DNA from: an uncultured Saprospiraceae bacterium | GTDB lineage: Bacteria; Bacteroidota; Bacteroidia; Chitinophagales; Saprospiraceae | Length of the DNA stretch: 64,000 nt | Assembly (NCBI GenBank): GCA_937923485.1 | Contig: CALDUE010000011.1 | Coordinates: forward strand, 1-64,000 | Reading direction: 5' to 3' | In this document: in pieces, positions 40,884 to 48,942 of the stretch | How positions within the stretch are numbered: the stretch's first letter is position 1 | How the letters are laid out: every line of letters begins with the position of its first letter | Notes under the pieces: model-generated | What the model was told of the DNA's origin: nothing | Seen by the model: the letters and a program-made list of their open reading frames with translations, nothing else | Databases searched by the model: none | Made by a program: the position numbers and the translations under genes

Positions 40884-41329
40884 GCCGATGTGACCTCCTA
40901 ATAACGCACTACGTGAAAGGTAATGCGGTGGATATTTTCGATAATTTTACGCAAGAATTATTTGAAGTGCTTGCGCCTGCGTTCCCGCCAGCAAAACTCT
41001 TGCGTTATGATGGAAATGCAATAGGTGATGTTGTTGAAATACGTCTCGGTATTCCTCCAGCTACGGTTGTTTGGCAAAGCAAAATTACCGAACACAAGCG
41101 CGCAACAGATAAATGCCTATTCGTAGATGAAGGTGTGAAACTGCCGCCACCACTGGATTATTGGGTGCATAGGCATAGGATAGAGCAAGCAGGGGAGGGA
41201 AGGGTTGCAATTATTGAAGATATAACCTTTGGAACACCATTCAATTGGCTCACCAGTCTAATGAAGCCGGTTATCAGTGCACAATTCGAAGCTCGGGGAA
41301 GCAAGTATGTTTCATTCTTTAACGGGTAA
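40880..41329 (+). CDS. SRPBCC-like ligand-binding protein, translationally coupled to the photolyase gene
   Basis: 4-nt ATGA overlap; KITEHKRATDKCLFVDEGVKLPPPLDYWVHRHRIE. Confidence 0.6.
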   Translation: MSRCDLLITHYVKGNAVDIFDNFTQELFEVLAPAFPPAKLLRYDGNAIGDVVEIRLGIPPATVVWQSKITEHKRATDKCLFVDEGVKLPPPLDYWVHRHRIEQAGEGRVAIIEDITFGTPFNWLTSLMKPVISAQFEARGSKYVSFFNG

Positions 41330-41340
41330 CTATTAGCCTC

Positions 41341-44319
41341 TTAGTTGCCCTTGAGCTCTTTCAATCTTTTCTCTTCTTCTTGAATTGCACGTTTGAGTTT
41401 GGCCTCTTCTTGGCGAAGCTTTTCAATTTGCTTTTGGCGCATTCCAACGTCGTTGGTTAATTCATCGCGCTCTACTTTTTGCATGCTAAGCTGTTCTTCA
41501 TGTGCGGCTCTAGCCTTACGCGTCGCATCTATATAAGACTGCTGAGCAGCCTCAATTTCTGCTACTGCATTATCTCGTGCTTCTTTGATTGATTTTGCAG
41601 CTTTCTGTTGTTCTTCAGCAATTTGTTCTTGCTGTTTTATTCGCTCTGCGGCAAGTTCATCCCGCAAGGCTCTGCGTTCGTCTTCTACAGCTTTTCGTTC
41701 TGTTGCTAAGTCTTCTGCAAGAATTGCTTTTTGAGTTTTGCGTTGTTCAGCAAGGTCGTCTTCAAACTTCTTGTGCGCGATATTCATGTCGCGTTTTTCG
41801 GCGTCTTGCGTTTCTCGGAGAGCGACAATCTGCTCACTATGTTCTTGACGAATTGTAGAGATACTTCGCGCTGCTTTCTCTCGTTCTGTGGCAACATCGC
41901 CGGCGATTTCTTCACGAACCTTGGCGAGGTCGCGCATCAAAGCTTCTTGTTCGTCAATGGCCTCTTCTTGAAGTCGATTTAAGGTTTGAGCCTGTTTAAT
42001 CTCAGCTTTGCTAATTTCTTCACGGGCCTCCTTGCGAGCCAACGCTACTTCGCGATTGAGTGAGTCTCTGTACTCCGTGCTACGCTTAAATGCTTCATTT
42101 TGGAGCTCTCGATCTTTTTTGAGTTGGAATTCAAGAGCCTCTTTTTGAGCTTGATTACGTGCACGGGTCGAACTCATATCTTTCGATTCTGCATCGAGTG
42201 CAGCAAGTCTTCTTTCGTTTGCTTCAATGAGTTCTTTGTCCGCATTATCAGGGAGATTTTTCGCTTGAGTTGCGATTCGAGCACGTTGCGATTCAATTGC
42301 CTTGTCAAGACTATCAAGTCTACTTCTGCGCTGTGCCTCTTCTTTTTGAAGTACCGCATCAATTTTTTTGCGTTCTTCCTCGATCCGAGTAGCCAAAGCC
42401 TCACGCTGCGCTTTCCATTCTTGCGCTGCTGCGAGGTCTCTGGCTTCTTGTTCTTCTGCCAATGTTTTCTGACGTGCTTCAATAGCAGCCATTTCATCGG
42501 CGAGTTTGGATTGCATCTGTTCGCGACGCTCGTTTGCTGCTTTTGTTTGCTCTGCCACGCTAGCTGCCAGTTCTTGGCGGCGCGTATCTGCAGTAGATCG
42601 TGCAGCTGCAATAGCAGCAGCTTCCTCGGCTTGAACTTCGGCTATTCGTTGATCAGCGGCTTCGCGAGCAGCTTTGACATCTTGAGCCAATGCTATCCTC
42701 GCTTCTGCTCCCATTTCAGCGGCTTCTTGAGTTTTCTCAAGTTCCTCTGCTTTAGCCTTCGCAATGGCTTCTTGAGAGTTCGTCGTTGCGCTCACAGTTT
42801 GTTCTGCCAGAACTTGCTGCTGCGAGCGGGCGGCTTCACGAGCTGCTTCAAGTTCTTCTGCGTAGGCTTCACGCTGATTGACTAACTCTTCCTTTAGGCT
42901 TGCAATTTTGCGCTCAAAGGCAGATTCTTGTTCAGCGAGTTGTTCTGCTTGGAGGCGACGAGCTTCTGCCATTCTTACGGCTTGCGCTTCTTGTTCCCGA
43001 GCTACCTCTTCTCGCATTTCTGCGATTTTGGTTAGGCTAGCCTCCTTTGCTTTCAGGACTTCTTTCTGCGCTTCGGCGCGTGTTTGAGAAACGGTCGCTT
43101 GACTAGAATCTTGCGCATTCATTGCTGCTTTTCTTGCGGCTGCGATTTGATCCTCCAGGTCCTTACGAATCTCTATGATCTGTTGCTGGCTACTTTCTCG
43201 TGCACTAGCAACTTCATCGGCATATGCCGTCCTCGCCTCAGCAAATTTGGTCCGTTCCGCTGCTGCGGCAGCCGCGTTCTCTTTGCGTATTTGTGCTAGT
43301 TGAGAGGCGCTTTCAGTTTTGGCTTGTTCGATTGCGAGCAGTGCTTTTGCTCTCGCATCTGCGACTTCTTGCGCAGCGGCCTGTTGTTCTGAACTCACAT
43401 CTCCATCGATGGCCTGAATTTTCTGACCAGCACTAGCTTGAGCTTCGGTGATACGCTCAGTTGCTTTTTGCCTTGCTTCTACCACTTCGGCGGCTATGGC
43501 TTGCTCTTGCAGTGCAGCGGCCTCTCTGCTCGCTGAAAGGTCATCCGCGATATTGGCTTTTGCTCGATCTGCTTTTGCTTTTTCGAGCGCTATTTCTTCA
43601 AGAAGGTCTTTTTTGAGTTGAGCGAGCTGAGCTCTAAGGTCTACTATTTCCTGTTTGGCTGCATCTTGCTCAGCTTTGTCTCTTTCCGATAGTGTTGTTG
43701 TTCCTGGTTTTGTCGAAAGACCACTTTCTCTAGTTGATCTCACATCTGGTGCCCGAGTTCTTCCAACGGCAGGGATTGAAATTCTAACCGCGGCTATATC
43801 TGGAATTAGGGCAGGATTGATTTCTTTGACAAAGCATTGCGCCAATTGTCGCAGCTCAGCTTGTCGACTTGCAGGTAGGGTAAACCTTCGTCCTTGGCTT
43901 TTGACGTTATTTTTAAGGGTGACTACAGCGATGTCATTTGCGGCGAGCCAATTTGCAGTTTCTACATCTAGTTGGAGCTCATTGACAAATTCTGGAGCAC
44001 CAGAGGAACTAACCGTTTTGACCGATCCGACGAACCTGTAAGACCTTAACTGTCCTGACTTAGGGATGAAAATCAGCTCGTCGTCCTTATTCGGTTTTTC
44101 ACCACCACGACTTTCAAAAACGGCCCGAATCCCTTTGCCTCCTGCTTCGAAATGAATAGAGTAGGCATAATTACCGCGCACCACGAGCTTCTGAGACTCG
44201 GTTACGATTCTTTGGCCGGTAGATAATGTGACATTTTCAGTCAGCCGGCTCGCACACTGTGCGGTTATGCTTTCGCCAAAACATAAAATGGCAATGCTCA
44301 GTATTAGTAGCCTAATCAT
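41341..44319 (-). CDS. Secreted long coiled-coil protein, 992 aa
   Basis: Signal peptide MIRLLILSIAILCFGESITAQ; about 170-aa globular N-terminus; then about 780 aa of A/E/K/R/Q-rich heptad-like sequence. Confidence 0.75.
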   Translation of the reverse strand: MIRLLILSIAILCFGESITAQCASRLTENVTLSTGQRIVTESQKLVVRGNYAYSIHFEAGGKGIRAVFESRGGEKPNKDDELIFIPKSGQLRSYRFVGSVKTVSSSGAPEFVNELQLDVETANWLAANDIAVVTLKNNVKSQGRRFTLPASRQAELRQLAQCFVKEINPALIPDIAAVRISIPAVGRTRAPDVRSTRESGLSTKPGTTTLSERDKAEQDAAKQEIVDLRAQLAQLKKDLLEEIALEKAKADRAKANIADDLSASREAAALQEQAIAAEVVEARQKATERITEAQASAGQKIQAIDGDVSSEQQAAAQEVADARAKALLAIEQAKTESASQLAQIRKENAAAAAAERTKFAEARTAYADEVASARESSQQQIIEIRKDLEDQIAAARKAAMNAQDSSQATVSQTRAEAQKEVLKAKEASLTKIAEMREEVAREQEAQAVRMAEARRLQAEQLAEQESAFERKIASLKEELVNQREAYAEELEAAREAARSQQQVLAEQTVSATTNSQEAIAKAKAEELEKTQEAAEMGAEARIALAQDVKAAREAADQRIAEVQAEEAAAIAAARSTADTRRQELAASVAEQTKAANERREQMQSKLADEMAAIEARQKTLAEEQEARDLAAAQEWKAQREALATRIEEERKKIDAVLQKEEAQRRSRLDSLDKAIESQRARIATQAKNLPDNADKELIEANERRLAALDAESKDMSSTRARNQAQKEALEFQLKKDRELQNEAFKRSTEYRDSLNREVALARKEAREEISKAEIKQAQTLNRLQEEAIDEQEALMRDLAKVREEIAGDVATEREKAARSISTIRQEHSEQIVALRETQDAEKRDMNIAHKKFEDDLAEQRKTQKAILAEDLATERKAVEDERRALRDELAAERIKQQEQIAEEQQKAAKSIKEARDNAVAEIEAAQQSYIDATRKARAAHEEQLSMQKVERDELTNDVGMRQKQIEKLRQEEAKLKRAIQEEEKRLKELKGN
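44269..44282 (+). repeat. Interspersed word GCTTTCGCCAAAAC, exact copy
   Basis: Exact 14-mer; read CFGES in the signal peptide of the coiled-coil protein. Confidence 0.95.
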
Positions 44320-44421
44320 GAAATCAATTTCGTTAAAAACCCTTACGCGGAATAATGTACAAGTATTCCTTGGAACTACAGCATTTAACAGCGAATGTTG
44401 CCAATTATCTGATAGCTGGCC

Positions 44422-45372
44422 TTATTCAGGATTTGAAGCACCAAGCAGATAGAGTACGGCCATACGTACAGCTACACCATTTTCTACCTGTTGAAGAATT
44501 ACCGATTGCTCTGGATCGTCAGCAACCGCACTACTTATTTCAACTCCACGATTGATCGGACCAGGGTGCATGATCAGTATGTCCTTATCATGCTTTGCTA
44601 GACGTTCGCGCGTTAGGCCATACAGATTGTGGTATTCTCTCAAACTTGGGAAAAACTTAATGTCTTGGCGTTCGAGTTGTATACGCAGGACGTTGGCGAT
44701 GTCAGCCCAGGCCAATGCGTCATCGAGCTGATCGAAAACCTTTACACCCAATTTTGGCAGGTGAAACGGAATAAGAGAGGGTGGACCACAAACGGCAACC
44801 TTTGCACCCAGCTTTTGGAGGCAAAATATGTTACTCAGTGCTACACGGCTATGAAGAATATCTCCAATGATGACGACGCGTTTACCTGCTAATTTTTCAA
44901 ATCGTTGACGCATAGAAAATGCATCAAGTAGTGCTTGGGTCGGATGCTCATGCGTTCCATCACCTGCATTGATAATGTTCGCAGGAATGTGTTGAGCGAG
45001 AAATTGATGAGCCCCTGGAGCTGGGTGACGCATCACCACCATGTCGACTTTCATCGCCAAGATGTTTTGAACGGTATCTAATAAGGTTTCTCCCTTTTTT
45101 ACACTTGAACTAGAAGCGCTGAAATTGACGATATCTGCAGACAGTCGCTTCTCAGCAAGCTCGAAACTTATGCGGGTACGCGTAGAATTCTCAAAAAAGA
45201 TATTCGCAACCGTCGTGTCTCTAAGCGTCGGAACCTTACGGATCCTTCCTTGAAGCATGCTGCTGAACCCATCAGCAGTTGAAAAAATGAGCTCAATGTC
45301 CGCTTTTGTTAAATCGCGGATGCCAAGCAAATGCTTTGTGCTGAGTCGGGTGGAAGGAGTGGTATCGGTCAC
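44422..45372 (-). CDS. pyrB: Aspartate carbamoyltransferase catalytic subunit
   Basis: FFENSTRTRISFELAEKRLSAD; MRHPAPGAHQFLA; NAGDGTHEHPTQALLDAF. Confidence 0.96.
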   Translation of the reverse strand: MTDTTPSTRLSTKHLLGIRDLTKADIELIFSTADGFSSMLQGRIRKVPTLRDTTVANIFFENSTRTRISFELAEKRLSADIVNFSASSSSVKKGETLLDTVQNILAMKVDMVVMRHPAPGAHQFLAQHIPANIINAGDGTHEHPTQALLDAFSMRQRFEKLAGKRVVIIGDILHSRVALSNIFCLQKLGAKVAVCGPPSLIPFHLPKLGVKVFDQLDDALAWADIANVLRIQLERQDIKFFPSLREYHNLYGLTRERLAKHDKDILIMHPGPINRGVEISSAVADDPEQSVILQQVENGVAVRMAVLYLLGASNPE

Positions 45373-45923
45373 TTGCGGCTAGCTTCTTTGTTAGGGTATA
45401 GCATGACTTCATCAATGCCGTCGTGCTTTTTCCAACGGACGCGCACGTAGGCTTGGCCGATGGCGTCGATCTGTACACCCATATAATCAGGTGTAATCGG
45501 GACTTCACGGTGAAACCTTCTTTCTACCATGACACAAAGCTCAACTTTGGAAGGGCGACCTAAGCTTTGCAGCGCGTTCATAGCCGCATTGATTGTCCGT
45601 CCTGTATACAGCACGTCATCTACTAAGATTACGCGCTGGCCCTGAGTGGAAAATGGCATTTCCATCGGATCGGGTAGCAATTGCTTTGTACCCGTTCGAA
45701 AGTCATCACGAAAGAAGGTGATGTCCAGTTTGCCGAAAGGTAGATGCGGCGCGTATTGGAGGAGACGCTCATGGAGCCGTTCAGCAAAAAAGGTCCCTCG
45801 CGGTTGAATGCCAACAAGTACGGTGTTTTCGAAGTCGCGGTAGCGTTCATGCAAATGCCTTGCAATGCGCTCAAGAACGAGCTTAATTTTGAGCTCTTCT
45901 AAGATGACTTTTTCCTGTGACAC
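45369..45923 (-). CDS. pyrR: Bifunctional pyr operon regulator / uracil phosphoribosyltransferase (GTG start)
   Basis: VLVGIQPRGTFFAERL; VILVDDVLYTGRTINAAMNAL. Confidence 0.93.
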   Translation of the reverse strand: MSQEKVILEELKIKLVLERIARHLHERYRDFENTVLVGIQPRGTFFAERLHERLLQYAPHLPFGKLDITFFRDDFRTGTKQLLPDPMEMPFSTQGQRVILVDDVLYTGRTINAAMNALQSLGRPSKVELCVMVERRFHREVPITPDYMGVQIDAIGQAYVRVRWKKHDGIDEVMLYPNKEASRK

Positions 45924-45927
45924 GGCA

Positions 45928-45935
45928 CAAATCTA
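45928..45935 (-). promoter_or_regulatory. Putative pyrR -7 element TAGATTTG
   Basis: Plus-strand caaatcta, only 4 nt upstream of the GTG start. Confidence 0.4.
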
Positions 45936-45984
45936 AGGTTATATCGAGGCTTCGACGAAAGGCATTTTCTACATCTTAGAAAGA

Positions 45985-47637
45985 CTACTGACGCTTTTTG
46001 GCGTAGTTGTCTTTCAAGGTGACTGTACGGTTGAAGATTTGACGATCACTTGTCGAATCTGGATCTACAGCAAAATATCCCTTTCTTAGAAATTGTACCA
46101 CTTCGCCTTTCGGCAAAACAGCTGCTGCGGGTTCAATCCAAGCTTCTATAGTTTCCATTGAGTTTGGATTTAAAAATTCACGGAAGTCTTTGCCTTCGTG
46201 TGAATCGGGCGTCTCATCGGTAAAGAGGCGATCGTAAAGATTTATCGTCGCTGGAACAGCTGTTCCTTCGTGAACCCAGTGAATAGTCCCTTTGGGCTTC
46301 AACCCACTTGTGTCCGAACCACTTTTACTTTCTGGGAAATAGCGTGCTTTTACTTCGATAATATTACCATCAGCATCTTTAACTGCTTCGTCTGCTTCGA
46401 TGATGAAACCACTCTTGAGGCGAACCATTCCTCCTAATTTGAGTCGGAAATATTTGCGATTTGCTTCTTCTTTGAAATCGTCTTTTTCGATGAATAGATT
46501 CCTTCCGAAAGTTAGGTTTCGCGTTCCTGCTTCTTCATCTTCAGGGTTGTTCGCGGTCTCGATAAGCTCTGTTTGACCTTCTGGGTAATTAGTAATTGTA
46601 AGCTTGATAGGATCGAGTACAGCCATCATCCGTTTTGCGGAAGCATTAAGATGTTGCCTGACGAAAAACTCAAGAAGGGAGAGGTCAATCAATTTATCTC
46701 TCTTGGCAACGCCTACGCGATCGTTGAACTCACGGATTGCTGCTGCCGGATAGCCACGACGTCGAGCGCCGCTAATAGTAGGCATACGCGGGTCATCCCA
46801 ACCGGTAACATCACCTTCCCTCACCATTTGGATCATCTTCCGCTTACCCATTACAGTATAGGTGAAGTTGAGTCGTGCGAATTCGATTTGACGGCTTGGA
46901 AAGATGCCGAGCTTCTCAATAAACCAATTGTATACGGGGCGGTGGTTTTCGAACTCTAGGGTACAAACGGAGTGTGAGATGTTTTCGATTGAATCACTCT
47001 GGCCGTGGGCGAAGTCATACATCGGATAAATACACCAAGCGTCGCCGGTGCGGTGGTGTGTAGCGTGCTTAATACGATAGATGAGCGGATCACGCATCAA
47101 CATGTTTGGACTCGTCATGTCAATTTTAGCGCGAAGAATGCGTGCTCCATCAGGAAACTCACCTTTTCGCATGCGCTCAAATAGGTCTAGGTTTTCAGCG
47201 ACGCTTCGGTCGCGGAACGGAGAATTTGTTCCTGGCTTGGTCGGAGTGCCTTTTTGCTCTGCGATAAGCTCTGGTGATTGGTCATCTACATAGGCATCGC
47301 CTTGCTCAATAAGTTGTTTTGCGAAAGCGTAGAGCCGATCAAAATAATCTGAGGCGTAAAATTCACGATCTTCCCAATCAAAGCCAAGCCATTTCACATC
47401 CTCTCGGATCGCATTTACATACTCGGTTTCTTCAACCAATGGATTGGTATCGTCGAAGCGAAGGTTTGTTTTGCCTCCAAACTTCTTTGCTGTGGTGAAT
47501 TGAAGACAAATTGAGAATGCGTGACCGAGGTGAAGGTATCCATTTGGCTCAGGCGGAAAACGCATGTGCACTTGCTCGAATCGACCATTATTGAGGTCTT
47601 CGACGATGAATTCTTCGATAAAATTGTTGGTGTCCAT
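45985..47637 (-). CDS. glnS: Glutaminyl-tRNA synthetase
   Basis: RFPPEPNGYLHLGHAFSICLQF; LRFDDTNP; VMGKRKM. Confidence 0.96.
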   Translation of the reverse strand: MDTNNFIEEFIVEDLNNGRFEQVHMRFPPEPNGYLHLGHAFSICLQFTTAKKFGGKTNLRFDDTNPLVEETEYVNAIREDVKWLGFDWEDREFYASDYFDRLYAFAKQLIEQGDAYVDDQSPELIAEQKGTPTKPGTNSPFRDRSVAENLDLFERMRKGEFPDGARILRAKIDMTSPNMLMRDPLIYRIKHATHHRTGDAWCIYPMYDFAHGQSDSIENISHSVCTLEFENHRPVYNWFIEKLGIFPSRQIEFARLNFTYTVMGKRKMIQMVREGDVTGWDDPRMPTISGARRRGYPAAAIREFNDRVGVAKRDKLIDLSLLEFFVRQHLNASAKRMMAVLDPIKLTITNYPEGQTELIETANNPEDEEAGTRNLTFGRNLFIEKDDFKEEANRKYFRLKLGGMVRLKSGFIIEADEAVKDADGNIIEVKARYFPESKSGSDTSGLKPKGTIHWVHEGTAVPATINLYDRLFTDETPDSHEGKDFREFLNPNSMETIEAWIEPAAAVLPKGEVVQFLRKGYFAVDPDSTSDRQIFNRTVTLKDNYAKKRQ

Positions 47638-47725
47638 TGAATGTGCTTAGGCCGTAAAAGTAGCCTTTGTTACGAGAGGCTGGTATTTCTACGGACGTTT
47701 TTACAAATAGTAGCGTTATTAGAGT

Positions 47726-48316
47726 GTGAAAAGACTCAAAGGGACGTTAATACTACTGGTTTCATTGCTGTTTTGCGGAAGCGTGGCCTTTGCGCAAGTA
47801 GAATGGTTGCCACTACGCATCGATAATGAAAAGAAGCCAATCGCTTTTTTCCCAGGACAAATTGAAGAGATAAGTGATACGGTACCGACAGCGCTTGGGG
47901 AGATGCCCTTTACCACCTATTTTACCAAGGATGATGATGCATTGACGGGTAATCGTCTATATATGATGACCGTTATCGATTACGCTAGGGGTGCTTTTCC
48001 TGCTGATAGTATAGAAAGGAGAAATGCATTTTTTGAGCAAACGGTATCAGCTGCACATGAATCCATTGGAGGGGAGGTAGTAATTTCTCAGCCGACCAAG
48101 TCGGGAACCCATGAAGGATGGATTTTCCGTATTAACTATGGAGAAGAGCGACCAACGGTGGTTAGAAACCGCATGTATATTGTTGGAGATCGCTACTACC
48201 ATCAACAAGTATTTTCTTTTATGAAGGATGGCGGAGTCAAAAGTCGTGAGCGATTCTTTGATAATTTTAATCCTATAGAGCCTGCACCGCCTAAGAGCCT
48301 ATCTAAGAAGTCTTAG
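47726..48316 (+). CDS. Secreted hypothetical protein
   Basis: Signal peptide LILLVSLLFCGSVAFAQ; FPGQIEEISDTVPTALGEMPFTTYF. Confidence 0.6.
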   Translation: MKRLKGTLILLVSLLFCGSVAFAQVEWLPLRIDNEKKPIAFFPGQIEEISDTVPTALGEMPFTTYFTKDDDALTGNRLYMMTVIDYARGAFPADSIERRNAFFEQTVSAAHESIGGEVVISQPTKSGTHEGWIFRINYGEERPTVVRNRMYIVGDRYYHQQVFSFMKDGGVKSRERFFDNFNPIEPAPPKSLSKKS

Positions 48317-48398
48317 GCCAGCGCCTTGAATTACCTTGCAGTTAAACCCACGAAGGACAAATTCGTAGACGTATACTAGCGCTAGAAAATTCAAGGCC

Positions 48399-48860
48399 AT
48401 GAAGATTGCAGTGTTCCCCGGAAGTTTTGATCCAATTACAACGGGTCATGTCGATCTAGTAAAAAGAGCGTTACCTCTATTTGATAAGATTTATATCGCG
48501 ATTGGGGTAAACTCGCAGAAGAAGTATCTCAACGATCTTGATACGAGACTGAGATGGATAAAAGAGACTTTTGCTAACGAAGAGAAAGTAGTCGTGGATA
48601 GTTTTGAGAAACTCACCGCTCACTACTGTCAGCGTATTGGAGCGCGCTATCTGCTTCGTGGATTACGAAATGCATCTGATTTCGATTACGAAAAGACGAT
48701 TAGTCAATTGAATGATATTGTAGGGGGAGGCTTAGAAACGGTATTCCTTATTTCAAGACCGGCGTATTCTCATATCTCAAGCACCATTGTTAGAGAGATT
48801 ATAAAGGGTGGGGGAGATGCTAGCTCTTTTTTGCCAGAGGCTGTGTTGAAGGATATTTAG
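48399..48860 (+). CDS. coaD: Phosphopantetheine adenylyltransferase
   Basis: AVFPGSFDPITTGHVDLVKRA; RGLRNASDFDYE; ISSTIVREI. Confidence 0.96.
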   Translation: MKIAVFPGSFDPITTGHVDLVKRALPLFDKIYIAIGVNSQKKYLNDLDTRLRWIKETFANEEKVVVDSFEKLTAHYCQRIGARYLLRGLRNASDFDYEKTISQLNDIVGGGLETVFLISRPAYSHISSTIVREIIKGGGDASSFLPEAVLKDI

Positions 48861-48879
48861 CTCTGCAAAGGCCAAGCAT

Positions 48880-48917
48880 AAAAAAAGCCGCACACATCTT
48901 TCGATGTGTGCGGCTTT
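48880..48917. terminator. Bidirectional terminator between coaD and the HhH-repeat gene
   Basis: aaaaaaGCCGCACACATctttcgATGTGTGCGGCttttgc. Confidence 0.85.
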
Positions 48918-48942
48918 TGCATTTAGAATCTCCTCTAAGAGA

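Noticed and set aside
42100-42885. 261-aa plus-strand ORF
   Set aside because: Antisense to the coiled-coil gene; Phe/Leu/Cys/Ser-rich composition is the shadow of Glu/Lys/Ala codons.
46573-46959. 128-aa plus-strand ORF antisense to glnS
   Set aside because: No domain, no start context; shadow of the aminoacyl-tRNA synthetase gene.
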